Origin: Xaviernesmea rhizosphaerae
GTDB lineage: Bacteria; Pseudomonadota; Alphaproteobacteria; Rhizobiales; Rhizobiaceae
Reading direction: 5' to 3'
DNA: 64,000 nt
Assembly (NCBI RefSeq): GCF_001938945.1
Contig: NZ_MKIO01000041.1
Coordinates: forward strand, 329,556-393,555
Below are positions 54,244 to 62,038 of this stretch, piece after piece. The notes beneath the pieces are model-generated. The model was not told where the DNA came from. It searched no databases and was given only the letters and a program-made list of their open reading frames with translations. Numbering within the stretch: position 1 is the stretch's first letter; the number at the start of each line of letters is the position of its first letter. The translations under genes and the position numbers were made by a program.

Positions 54244-54669
54244 ATGAACATGAAGGTCATGCCCGTCATCACCCGCAAGGGCCAGGAAGACAGAGGCACC
54301 GGCCAGTCCGGTGGCTGCGTGCGTGTCTCGGGCGTCGGCCCGCAGCATACGCCGGCCACCAAGATCTGGTTCGGCAAGGTCTCCAACGATCCGGGCTATC
54401 GTTCCTATCCCCACCATCACGGTGAGGCCGAGACCGGCGGCTATGTGCTGAAGGGCAAGGCGCGGATCTATTTCGGCGAGAACTGGCAGGAATTTCTCGA
54501 CATGGAGGAAGGCGACTTCATCTTCGTGCCGCCGAACTGGCCGCATATCGAGGTGAACATGTCCACCACCGAAGAGCTGGTCTGGCTGACCACGCGCACG
54601 CCCGACAACATCGTCGTCAACCTGCCCGATGTCGATGACAGCGTGCTCCAGGGCTTCCGGCGCGCCTGA
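54244..54669 (+). CDS. Single-domain cupin protein, possible ring-cleavage dioxygenase or isomerase
   Basis: A 141-residue cupin. Motif 1 is YPHHHGEAETGGYVLKGKARIYF (56-78), with His57-59 and Glu61/Glu63; motif 2 is GDFIFVPPNWPHIEVN (90-105), with His101. The metal site thus looks complete. The gene lies two nt before a fumarylacetoacetate-hydrolase-family gene and downstream of an aromatic acyl-CoA hydroxylase and thioesterase, the place where a gentisate- or 5-hydroxyanthranilate-type dioxygenase would be expected. It is much shorter than gentisate dioxygenases (two cupins, about 350 residues), so another role is possible. Confidence 0.8.
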   Translation: MNMKVMPVITRKGQEDRGTGQSGGCVRVSGVGPQHTPATKIWFGKVSNDPGYRSYPHHHGEAETGGYVLKGKARIYFGENWQEFLDMEEGDFIFVPPNWPHIEVNMSTTEELVWLTTRTPDNIVVNLPDVDDSVLQGFRRA

Positions 54670-54671
54670 CC

Positions 54672-55520
54672 ATGAAGCTCCTTCGCCATGGCCCGGCGGG
54701 CGCCGAAAAGCCCGCCCTTCTCGATGCCGACGGCAAGATCCGCGACCTCTCCGGCATCATCCCCGACCTTGCCGGCGATGTCCTGTCCGATGCCGGGCTC
54801 GACCGCCTGCGCGCGCTCGACGTCCGGAGCCTGCCGGTGATCACGCCGGAGCGGATCGGCGCCTGCGTGGCCGGCACGTCGAAATTCATCTGCGTGGGCC
54901 TCAACTATGCCGACCATGCAAAAGAAACCGGCAAGGCCCCGCCGGAGGAGCCGATCCTGTTCATGAAGGCCACCACCGCTATCATCGGCCCGAACGACCC
55001 CGTGGAAATTCCGCGCGGCTCGAAGAAGGCGGATTGGGAAGTGGAACTCGGCGTCGTCATCGGCACCCGCGCCAAATATGTCAGCGAGGCGGATGCGCTG
55101 TCCCACGTCGCCGGCTATTGCGTCATCAACGACGTGTCCGAGCGCGCCTTCCAGTCGGAGCGCGGCGGGCAATGGACCAAGGGCAAGAGCCATGACACGT
55201 TCGGCCCCACGGGCCCCTGGCTGGTGACGCGCGACGCGGTGGCCGACCCGCAGAAGCTGGCGCTGTGGCTCGATGTGGACGGCCAGCGCCGCCAGACCGG
55301 CAACACCGACACGATGATCTTCGGCGTCGCCTATCTGGTCAGCTATATCAGCCGGTTCATGACGCTGCTGCCCGGCGACATCATCGCCACAGGCACGCCG
55401 CCCGGCGTCGGCATGGGCATCAAGCCCGAGCCGGTCTTCCTGCGCGAGGGACAGGTGATGACGCTCGGCATCGAGGGCCTGGGCGAGCAGCGCCAGACCA
55501 CCATCGCCGCGAGGGACTGA
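54672..55520 (+). CDS. Fumarylacetoacetate hydrolase-family enzyme
   Basis: A 282-residue enzyme. The N-terminal part (1-65) is the small cap domain; the catalytic FAH domain follows with GLNYADHAKETG, PILFMKATTAIIGPNDP, the metal-binding DWEVELGVVIG, NDVSERAFQ, KSHDTFGPTGPWLV and IATGTPPGVGMG. Close relatives include fumarylpyruvate hydrolases, ureidoglycolate lyase-like proteins and 2,4-diketo-3-deoxy-L-fuconate hydrolase. In this cluster cleavage of a ring-fission product to pyruvate and a C4 acid is the natural guess. It begins 2 nt after the cupin gene stop. Confidence 0.87.
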   Translation: MKLLRHGPAGAEKPALLDADGKIRDLSGIIPDLAGDVLSDAGLDRLRALDVRSLPVITPERIGACVAGTSKFICVGLNYADHAKETGKAPPEEPILFMKATTAIIGPNDPVEIPRGSKKADWEVELGVVIGTRAKYVSEADALSHVAGYCVINDVSERAFQSERGGQWTKGKSHDTFGPTGPWLVTRDAVADPQKLALWLDVDGQRRQTGNTDTMIFGVAYLVSYISRFMTLLPGDIIATGTPPGVGMGIKPEPVFLREGQVMTLGIEGLGEQRQTTIAARD

Positions 55521-55522
55521 GC

Positions 55523-56350
55523 ATGGCCGAGATCACCCAAGGCTCCGGCACACAAGCCTCCCTCCCCAAAGGCTCGCTCCATGGCCGTCTCGCGCTCGTC
55601 ACCGGCGGCGCGCGCGGCCAGGGCGAGGCCGAAAGCCGTCTCTTCGCAGCTCAGGGCGCGGCGGTGCTGATCGCCGACGTTCTGGCCGAGGAAGGCCGGG
55701 CGCTGGCGGCGGAGATGACCGCCGCCGGCCACGAGGCCCGCTTCCTCACTCTCGACGTGACCGATCCCGAAAGCTGGGCGGGCGCGGTGGCTGAGGCGAA
55801 GGCATGGAAGGGACGGCTCGACATTCTCGTCAACAATGCCGGGATCATCAACCGCACGCTGATCGGCGACACGGCGCTCGACGCCTGGGAGAAGGTGCTC
55901 CGGGTCAACCTCACGGGCGCCTTCCTCGGCATCCAGTCGGTGAGCGCGCTGATGGCGGAAGGCGGCGGCGGATCGATCGTCAACATCTCCTCCAACAGCG
56001 CCTTCTCGGGCCATTACGATCCGGCCTATACCGCCAGCAAATGGGGCCTGCGCGGGCTGACCCGCAGCGCCGCCATGGAGCTTGCGGGTAAGAACATCCG
56101 CGTCAACGCGGTCTGCCCCGGCCTGGTCGTCACCGGGCTCAATGCCGCGAGCCCGCATCTGAAACCCATGATCGACATGACGCCGATGAAGCGCTCCGGC
56201 AAGCCGGAGGAGATCGCCGAGCTCGTGCTCTTCCTCGCCTCGGATGCTTCGAGCTTCATCACCGGCGAGGACTTCGTCATCGATGGCGGCTTCACCGCCG
56301 GCGCCGCCTACCGCCGCGTCGCCAGCGAAACGGGCATCATCAGGGACTGA
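55523..56350 (+). CDS. SDR-family oxidoreductase
   Basis: A 275-residue short-chain dehydrogenase with a 20-residue polar N-terminal extension (MAEITQGSGTQASLPKGSLH), then the cofactor motif TGGARGQGE, NNAGIIN, Ser in NISSNSAFSG and Tyr-Lys in AYTASKWG. It starts 2 nt after the FAH-family gene, so it is the last gene of this operon. The sequence resembles cyclohexanol/3-alpha-hydroxysteroid-type dehydrogenases in its TGGARGQG loop; the substrate is unknown. Confidence 0.85.
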   Translation: MAEITQGSGTQASLPKGSLHGRLALVTGGARGQGEAESRLFAAQGAAVLIADVLAEEGRALAAEMTAAGHEARFLTLDVTDPESWAGAVAEAKAWKGRLDILVNNAGIINRTLIGDTALDAWEKVLRVNLTGAFLGIQSVSALMAEGGGGSIVNISSNSAFSGHYDPAYTASKWGLRGLTRSAAMELAGKNIRVNAVCPGLVVTGLNAASPHLKPMIDMTPMKRSGKPEEIAELVLFLASDASSFITGEDFVIDGGFTAGAAYRRVASETGIIRD

Positions 56351-56477
56351 ACGGGACCACTGAACGGGACCTGAAAGAGCGCCGCGCGCTTCGCCACCCG
56401 CCTCTGCGCCGATGGAGGCGGGCGCAAAACCATCCGGCACAGGCGGGCCGCTGTCGCGCGGCCCGCGCGGACGCGCT

Positions 56478-57521
56478 TTACTCGGCGGCCTGGGCGGTGC
56501 CGGCCTGGAGATAGTCGGCCACGGCATCGACTTCGGCAGCGGCGCCGAAGACCAGCGGCACGCGGGCGTGATGGCCCGTGGGCACCAGATCGAGCAGCGG
56601 GGTCACGCCATCGGTCGCCTTGCCGCCGGCCTGTTCGACCAGGAAGGCGATCGGGTTGCATTCATAGACATGGCGCAGGCGGCCCTGGGCATAGCCGGGG
56701 CGAGCATCGCCGACATAGAAGAACAGGCCTTTGCGCTTGAGAATGCGGTGGAGATCGCCGACCAGCGCGCCGAGCCAGCGCATATTGTAGCTCTTGCCAC
56801 GCGGGCCGGCCTTGCCGGTCCAGCAATCCTCGACGAAGCGGCGCATGGCCGGCGCCAGATGCGGGGTGACCGAAGCGTTGAAGGCCAGTTCCTTGGCATC
56901 GCCGGCGAGCGAGGTGGCGCTGCCGGTGATGAGGAAGGTCTGCTGCGAGGGGCTGAAGGTGGCGAGCACCACGCCATGGCCGACGGAGAAGCCGAGATCC
57001 ACCGTATGGCCATAGGAGACATAGCCGGCGGCGATCTGCCGGCGGCCGGGCACGAGGAACGGGTCGTCGCCCTCGGCCGGCAGAATCGAGAAGATCGTGC
57101 CGAGCGGCGCACCGGTGCCGACATTCGACGAACCATCCAGCGGATCGACCGCGACGGCCAGACGGCCGCCGGCCTTGCCGATCACAGGCGCTTCGGCCTC
57201 CTCCGACAGGATGATGGCGACGCCGGCCTCGGTCAGAAGCTCCACGAACAGGTCATGCGAGGCGACGTCGATGCGCTTCTGCGTGTCGCCATCGGTGTTG
57301 GAGCCAGCCGGCAGGCCGGGATCGCCCGGCAGAGCGCCTTCGGCGATGCGGGCCGCCAGGCGGCGTGACGCTTCCAGGAGCGCCCGGATCACGCCGGCAA
57401 CCTCGACCTTCGCGCCATCCTGCCCTGCCCAGTCGGCAAGGTAGCTATCCACCATCGCCGCCTTCGGCGGCATCACGTCACCTTCCAGCCTCAGCCCGTC
57501 ATCCACCGCCTGCAGCGCCAT
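56478..57521 (-). CDS. fbp: Class I fructose-1,6-bisphosphatase
   Basis: A 347-residue cytosolic enzyme that removes the 1-phosphate of fructose 1,6-bisphosphate in gluconeogenesis. Class I motifs: VAVDPLDGSSNVGTGAPLGTIFS (metal and phosphate site), YVSYGHTVDL, KSYNMRWLGALVGDLHRIL and YECNPIAFLVEQAGGKATDG. The ATG at 57521 follows AGGAGGTTTCG closely, so the longer frame is rejected. It is a single gene with no Calvin-cycle partners nearby. Confidence 0.94.
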   Translation of the reverse strand: MALQAVDDGLRLEGDVMPPKAAMVDSYLADWAGQDGAKVEVAGVIRALLEASRRLAARIAEGALPGDPGLPAGSNTDGDTQKRIDVASHDLFVELLTEAGVAIILSEEAEAPVIGKAGGRLAVAVDPLDGSSNVGTGAPLGTIFSILPAEGDDPFLVPGRRQIAAGYVSYGHTVDLGFSVGHGVVLATFSPSQQTFLITGSATSLAGDAKELAFNASVTPHLAPAMRRFVEDCWTGKAGPRGKSYNMRWLGALVGDLHRILKRKGLFFYVGDARPGYAQGRLRHVYECNPIAFLVEQAGGKATDGVTPLLDLVPTGHHARVPLVFGAAAEVDAVADYLQAGTAQAAE

Positions 57522-57812
57522 CGAAACCTCCTGATCGTCGAACCGATTGAAGACGGGCATTCCCGCCAAAACGCCCTGCCTGCCTGGCGGGCGGCAGGGA
57601 CACTGATCCCGTTTTACAGATGTTGTGCGACAGCGAAAGCAGGCGAAAGAGGCCTTGCAGCGCAAAAATCGGTTTAAATTTTTCCAAATCGATTGAAAGT
57701 TTTTCGTGTCGGCAAGGCAGTCTATCCACGGGCTGCAATAGGCGATCTGATGCACAGCGCCCTGTGAAGACACCTTTCCCAAGCGCTTGGGTTTTGATAG
57801 GATCAAGCGAGA
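57522..57812. other. Divergent intergenic region
   Basis: About 290 nt between fbp and the DUF4160 gene. An AT-rich stretch at 57660-57710 (AAATCGGTTTAAATTTTTCC) probably holds the fbp promoter, and GTTTTGATAGGATCAAGCGAG precedes the DUF4160 gene. No further element seen. Confidence 0.35.
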
Positions 57813-58061
57813 ATGCCGACAGTGCTGACATTGGCAGGCTTGCGCGTCGTGATCTATCCGAACGACCACCGGCCCGCGCATGTACATCTGATCGGCAGCG
57901 ATGCCCACGCCGTCTTCATCATGAACTGTCCTGACGGGCCGGCGCAGCTGCGAGAAAGTTTTGGCTTCGCCAAACCCGCGCTGACGCGCCTTGCCAGAAC
58001 GCTTGATGAGCACAGAGCTGAGCTTTGCGCAGCATGGAGGCGTATTCATGGAGATTTCTGA
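57813..58061 (+). CDS. DUF4160 family protein
   Basis: An 82-residue protein with the DUF4160 pattern GLRVVIYPNDHRPAHVHLIGSDAHAVF and HRAELCAAWRRIH at the end. The HxPAHVHV-type segment is the family hallmark. DUF4160 genes are regularly paired with DUF2442 genes in a toxin-antitoxin-like arrangement, though the activity is not firmly established. It overlaps the DUF2442 gene by 14 nt. Confidence 0.85.
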   Translation: MPTVLTLAGLRVVIYPNDHRPAHVHLIGSDAHAVFIMNCPDGPAQLRESFGFAKPALTRLARTLDEHRAELCAAWRRIHGDF

Positions 58062-58461
58062 TCGTGATTTCGCGGCGGCCGTACAGCGCGGTCAAAAGGC
58101 GCGCAGCGATTTCGTTGCGGCATCCGCACGCTACGACGCCGGGGCTCATGCCCTTGTCGTCGTTCTGAGCAACGGCGTCTTCGTCGGATTTCCCGTGGAA
58201 AGGCTCGAAGGTCTGCAAGGCGCAGATGCCGCACAATTGGCGCATGTGCGTGTGGAAGCCGGTGGTCTCGGCCTTCATTGGCCAGATCTCGACGCTGATC
58301 TTTATGTTCCGGCGCTGATGGAAGGCATTTTCGGCTCACGCACGTGGATGGCGGCGCAGCTCGGCGCCTCGGGTGGTCAAGCCAGATCGGAGGCGAAAGC
58401 GAGCGCCGCAAAACGCAACGGCGCCAGGGGCGGTCGTCCCCGAAGGGCATCGGAAGGGTGA
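58048..58461 (+). CDS. DUF2442 family protein
   Basis: A 137-residue protein (MEISDRDFAAAVQRGQKARS) whose core VVLSNGVFVGFPVERLEGL and GLHWPDLDADLYVPALMEGIFG is the DUF2442 pattern. The last 40 residues are basic and low-complexity (SEAKASAAKRNGARGGRPRR). ATG 58048 has GGAGGCG upstream; the frame extends to 57991 but the family starts here. It is the presumed partner of the DUF4160 protein. Confidence 0.85.
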   Translation: MEISDRDFAAAVQRGQKARSDFVAASARYDAGAHALVVVLSNGVFVGFPVERLEGLQGADAAQLAHVRVEAGGLGLHWPDLDADLYVPALMEGIFGSRTWMAAQLGASGGQARSEAKASAAKRNGARGGRPRRASEG

Positions 58462-58518
58462 TCTGATCACGAGCTTCGCGCGTCGATACGATGCGGAGGC
58501 AGCGAGCCCCGATAACTC

Positions 58519-59457
58519 TTACCGCCCCAGAAGCCGGCGGGCGGTGCCTTCGTCGGTGATGAGCCCGTACAGGCTGTGGCTGTGGAGCACGGCGCGGATC
58601 GCCTCGGTCTTGGCCTGGCCGCCGGCGATGGCGACGATGCTGTCGTCCCGTCCGGGGGAGAAGCGGGCGGCGAGCGTGCGGTGGGAGACGGAGGTGTCCA
58701 GCATGCGGCCATGCCGGTCGAAGAAGTGGCCGAGCATCTCGCCCACCCCTCCCCGTTTCGCGACATCGTCGATCTCGTCCTTTTCCAGCATGCCCGACTG
58801 AAACAGCCGCGCGGCATAATCCACCGTGCCGATGCCGACCAGTTTCAGATCGGCATTTTCAGCCAGACGGAACACCTCGCGCACGCCCTTCTGGGCGAGC
58901 AGAACCTGCCGGTCCTCCTCGGTGTTGGCGAAGAAGGGCACGGGCATGACATAGGCCTGCGCCCCGGTCTTCTCGGCGATGCGATGCATCACATCATAGG
59001 GATTGGCGGCATAGTTGCGCGTGAGGCCGCCCAGCAGCGAAACGAATTTCGTGCTGCCGGCCGACAGGCGCGGCAGAAGATGTACGGCGGCCGACAGCGT
59101 GCTGCCATGGCCGAGCCCGATCACCCGGCGCTCGCCGCGCTCGATCTCGCGGCGCAGGAAGCTCGCGCCCATCTGCCCCAGCGCGGCCAGAACCTGGGCG
59201 TCGTCCTCGAGATCCGGCGCCACCTCGCAGAAGGCCAGCCCATATTGCGCGGCCATCTCGGCCTCCAGCGCCACGCATTCGGCAATCTCGCCGTCGATCG
59301 TTACCTTGACCACGCCATCGGCAACGGCCCGCGCGATCAGCCGATGCGCCTTGACCGAGGGCACGCCGAGCTTCTTGGCCACCGCCGACTGCGTGAGGCC
59401 GCCGACATAATGCAGCCAGGCGGCGCGAACGGCGAGCGATTGTTCGTCATCGGTCAT
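58519..59457 (-). CDS. eryD: SorC/DeoR-family regulator, EryD-like
   Basis: A 312-residue sugar-responsive regulator. N-terminal helix-turn-helix: LTQSAVAKKLGVPSVKAHRLIARA; C-terminal SorC sugar-phosphate-binding domain with IGLGHGSTLSAAVHLLPRL, FVSLLGGLTRNYAANPYDVMHRIAEKTG and GIGTVDYAARLFQSGML. By position, on the strand of eryA-eryB-eryC and at the end of that set, it matches EryD, the repressor of the erythritol operon in Brucella and rhizobia. A toxin-antitoxin module sits between it and eryC. Confidence 0.85.
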   Translation of the reverse strand: MTDDEQSLAVRAAWLHYVGGLTQSAVAKKLGVPSVKAHRLIARAVADGVVKVTIDGEIAECVALEAEMAAQYGLAFCEVAPDLEDDAQVLAALGQMGASFLRREIERGERRVIGLGHGSTLSAAVHLLPRLSAGSTKFVSLLGGLTRNYAANPYDVMHRIAEKTGAQAYVMPVPFFANTEEDRQVLLAQKGVREVFRLAENADLKLVGIGTVDYAARLFQSGMLEKDEIDDVAKRGGVGEMLGHFFDRHGRMLDTSVSHRTLAARFSPGRDDSIVAIAGGQAKTEAIRAVLHSHSLYGLITDEGTARRLLGR

Positions 59458-59505
59458 GTCGGCGGCGGTCCTTTCACGCCTCGCGGCAGCCAGTCGGGGC
59501 CGCCG

Positions 59506-59832
59506 TCAGTCGGGGCCCTTCATCTCGAAATCAAAATCATCGTCCACCGAGACGCCCTGCGGACGCTCCCGACCATGGCGGATAGCGAGGATAACGATCT
59601 CTCCGGGCCTCACTTCATAGTCAACGAGATAAGGCCCCATAACGAACCGCAGGACGCCAGGCACCGGCATCTCGTCCGTCTGCTTTCCGATCGCGGGAAA
59701 GCGCTTAAGATTCCGCCGCTACTGCTTCAGGTCATCGAGAAAGCGCTGCGCAGCCTTCGGGCTGTTCGCACCGAGATAAGCAACTTCTCGCCTGATTGTG
59801 CGGGCAGCGCTTGGCGCAAGCGTCAGCTTCAA
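59506..59832 (-). pseudogene. ParE/RelE-type toxin gene interrupted by an amber codon
   Basis: The frame starts with TTG at 59832, overlapping the antitoxin stop (CTTGA), and runs 108 codons to TGA at 59506-59508. It reads LKLTLAPSAARTIRREVAYL then SPKAAQRFLDDLKQ, a TAG at 59719-59721 (codon 38), then RRNLKRFPAIGKQTDEMPVP and GPYLVDYEVRPGEIVILAIRHGRE, which is the ParE fold up to its end. Apart from the amber codon the frame is whole, so inactivation looks recent, unless the codon is suppressed or the base is an error. Confidence 0.8.
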
Positions 59833-60089
59833 GCGGCTGCACCCTTTCCGGCGCCTTCCATTTCCCGGATCACGGCATCCAGATCCTTACCCCTGCCCTC
59901 ATCGACGTCGCGCCGGTCCTGTGCAAGCTCGCGTATCTCGCGCCCTTCCGCCGCCAGATAAGCCTTCAGCGCCCGCACGAACACCCAGCTGCGGCTTCGC
60001 TCACAGATGGCAGCGATCTCTTCCACCTCGGCCAGGACGTCCAGCGGCAGGCGCATCGTGATCGGATCGGACAGCTCCCGTTGCGGCAT
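59829..60089 (-). CDS. Ribbon-helix-helix antitoxin (CopG/ParD type)
   Basis: An 86-residue antitoxin: MPQRELSDPITMRLPLDVLA with a short beta strand, then EIAAICERSRSWVFVRALKAYLAAE, the ribbon-helix-helix layout with SRSWVFVRALKAYL as the second helix, and an acidic flexible tail (DRRDVDEGRGKDLDAVIREM) that would bind the toxin. Its stop overlaps the toxin start. A GGAGGAAAAAGCC sequence lies upstream. As its toxin is broken, it may now act as an orphan antitoxin. Confidence 0.88.
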   Translation of the reverse strand: MPQRELSDPITMRLPLDVLAEVEEIAAICERSRSWVFVRALKAYLAAEGREIRELAQDRRDVDEGRGKDLDAVIREMEGAGKGAAA

Positions 60090-60193
60090 GGCTTTTTCCT
60101 CCTTTTGTAATACAATGAGGATAGGTCATGATCGGGGGCCCGTCAAATCCGCCGGATCAGGCGGCACCGGCGAAAAGCGTTTCCCTCGCGTCT

Positions 60194-61126
60194 TTACAGC
60201 GTCAGATCGGCCGCCCCGGTGTCGATATGCGGGGCCCAGAAGGCCACGCTTTCGGCGATCTGGTCCACCACCTGCCGGTCATTGGGCTCGCGCTCCTTGA
60301 AGGAAAGTTCCAGGCAGATCTCGTTGTCGACGGCCCCGCCTTCTTCCAGCGCAGCGAGCAGGGGCGCGGGCTGGATGCGGCCGCGGGCGTTGAACTCGGC
60401 GGTGAAGGGCCGATGGCCGCCCTTGTCCATCAGGCTCTGCTTGATGTGGATGATAGGCGAGACCTTCGGCACCGCCCGCGCCCAGGCATAGGGGTCGTAA
60501 TCATCGGGGTTTGCGGAGGTCACGTCGCCATGGTCGATATCGGCCATCATCCACATGGGCACGGCCATGTTGGCCGCCGTCAGCCGTTCCTGCAGCGAGA
60601 GGCAGGCTTCGATCGTCTCGCCGAATTCGCGGCTGATGCTCATCGGCTCCCAGAAAATGTAGGAGAGCCCGGCCGCCTTGGCCTGCTCGGCCACCTCGGC
60701 CCAGCAGTCGATGGCGATCTTGATCAGCTCCTCGCGCCGGGCGGGATCGTCATAGTCGCGATAGGTGAAGATGGCGAATTGCGTGCCGACCGACTGGCCG
60801 CCGAGATCGCCGATGATGTCGGCGAAGGTGCGAAACCAGTCGACATAATAGCGGCGCACGTCGCGGTCGGGATGACCGAAATGGTTGAGCCGGCCATAGG
60901 GCCCGGTCATGCCGGAGGTGACACGCACGCCCGTGCGCTGGAGCGCCGCTCCCATCTGCCGCGTCAGCCGGCGGATCACAGGGGCCGGCCAGCTCGGATT
61001 GATGAATTCATGCGTCAGCTGCAGGTCGCGCAGCTTGAGATCGCGCGCCACCATCTCGATGAGATCATCAGGATCGGCATAGCGATTGACCAGCGGATTG
61101 GTGTTGAGCGAGAGGGTGAGCGCCAT
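60194..61126 (-). CDS. eryC: EryC-like tetrulose-phosphate isomerase/racemase (TIM barrel)
   Basis: A 310-residue protein of the AP-endonuclease/xylose-isomerase-like TIM barrels: MALTLSLNTNPLVNRYADPD, LTHEFINPSWPAPVI, WEPMSISREFGETIEACLSL, MMADIDHGDVTSANPDDYDPY and ICLELSFKEREPNDR hold acidic and His metal ligands. It matches EryC, which converts L-3-tetrulose 4-phosphate to its D form in erythritol breakdown. The order eryA-eryB-eryC-eryD is kept on the minus strand but with foreign modules on both sides of eryC. Confidence 0.85.
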   Translation of the reverse strand: MALTLSLNTNPLVNRYADPDDLIEMVARDLKLRDLQLTHEFINPSWPAPVIRRLTRQMGAALQRTGVRVTSGMTGPYGRLNHFGHPDRDVRRYYVDWFRTFADIIGDLGGQSVGTQFAIFTYRDYDDPARREELIKIAIDCWAEVAEQAKAAGLSYIFWEPMSISREFGETIEACLSLQERLTAANMAVPMWMMADIDHGDVTSANPDDYDPYAWARAVPKVSPIIHIKQSLMDKGGHRPFTAEFNARGRIQPAPLLAALEEGGAVDNEICLELSFKEREPNDRQVVDQIAESVAFWAPHIDTGAADLTL

Positions 61127-61308
61127 GTCGGTCTCCGGGATGATGCAAAGAGGATGGGGCGGCTTACGCCGCGATCAGCGTGGAGCCGCGTGCGGCGAAG
61201 GCAGCGGCCACCGGCCTTGACCGTCTCTCATCTGAGAGACATATTTCTCGACGTTCGTGATGCCGCGGCAGACGTGGCAGCGAGAGGGCGACAAGGAGGG
61301 ATCCGGCC
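61127..61308. other. Divergent region between eryC and the dinJ-like gene
   Basis: About 180 nt. It must hold a promoter for the plus-strand antitoxin gene and probably a new one for eryC. TGAGAGACATATTTCTCGACGTT includes a small palindrome (GAGAgACATATTTCTC) at 61231-61246 that may be the module operator. Confidence 0.4.
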
Positions 61309-61590
61309 ATGACCTCATCGAAAATGCTGCACATCCGCGTGGATGATGATCTGCGAGAGGACGCGACCGCCGTTTTCGCCTCGCTGGGCCTGTCCATGTC
61401 GGAGGCTGTCCGACTTTTTCTGCACCGCGCCGTTGCAAGCCAGGGCCTCCCGCTCGAACTGAAGGTTCCCAATGCCGCGACGCAGGCGGCCCTCTTGGAG
61501 GCGAGACAGAGGCGCGAAGCGCGGACAACGCGCTTCGAGACAGCCGAGGCCCTGCTTGCCGATCTCGCCCAGGACCGTGACGAAGACTGA
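61309..61590 (+). CDS. RelB/DinJ-family antitoxin
   Basis: A 93-residue antitoxin: SSKMLHIRVDDDLREDATAVFASLGLSMSEAVRLFL is the DinJ ribbon-helix-helix, with a strand then two helices, followed by PLELKVPNAATQAALLEA and an acidic tail. GGAGGGATCCGGCC precedes the start. It lies 17 nt before the YafQ-like toxin gene, on the strand opposite the ery operon. Confidence 0.9.
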   Translation: MTSSKMLHIRVDDDLREDATAVFASLGLSMSEAVRLFLHRAVASQGLPLELKVPNAATQAALLEARQRREARTTRFETAEALLADLAQDRDED

Positions 61591-61607
61591 AAGATCGGGG
61601 ACGGCGC

Positions 61608-61922
61608 ATGAAAAAGACGAGTGCGGATCGCCGTGCGCCGCTGCCCCGCCGCTCCGACTATACGCGCGCCTTCAGGAAGGACTGGGCGCACTACAGCAAG
61701 GCCGGCAAGGCGGATCTGAACCGCGCCATTGAATTGATGGCGCTGATCATTCTGAAGAAGCCGCTCGGCGCGGAATGGTCTGACCATGAACTTTCCGGCA
61801 AGGAATGGGATGGGGCACGGGAGGCGCATATCGGCGGCGACTTTCTCCTCATCTATCTCTGCGACGACGACAGCGTCGATTTCGTCAGGCTCGGATCGCA
61901 TTCGGAACTGTTCGGACGCTAG
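61608..61922 (+). CDS. YafQ-family mRNA interferase toxin
   Basis: A 104-residue RelE-fold ribonuclease that should cut mRNA on the ribosome. Residues expected from YafQ are present: SDHELSGKEWDGAREAHIGGDFLLIY with the catalytic His residues and Asp, and VRLGSHSELFG with the last His and Phe. It starts 17 nt after the antitoxin stop and looks intact, so the module is probably live. Confidence 0.9.
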   Translation: MKKTSADRRAPLPRRSDYTRAFRKDWAHYSKAGKADLNRAIELMALIILKKPLGAEWSDHELSGKEWDGAREAHIGGDFLLIYLCDDDSVDFVRLGSHSELFGR

Positions 61923-61923
61923 G

Positions 61924-62022
61924 GAGCATCGGACTGGAGATCGTACGCGGTCCGATGCTCTGGAATGTCGCTTCTTGCATCGGATTTTTCCGAAAACCGG
62001 TTCCCACTTTTCGGTCCGATGC
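61924..62022. repeat. Two adjacent palindromic repeats between yafQ-like gene and eryB
   Basis: A sister palindrome (GAGCATCGGA...TCCGATGCTC, 61924-61960) is followed at once by a full 46-bp repeat copy (61977-62022). They fill the convergent gap between the toxin gene and eryB and could terminate both transcripts. They also fit an insertion boundary. Confidence 0.75.
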
Positions 62023-62038
62023 CCTAAGGCCCCGCCCC

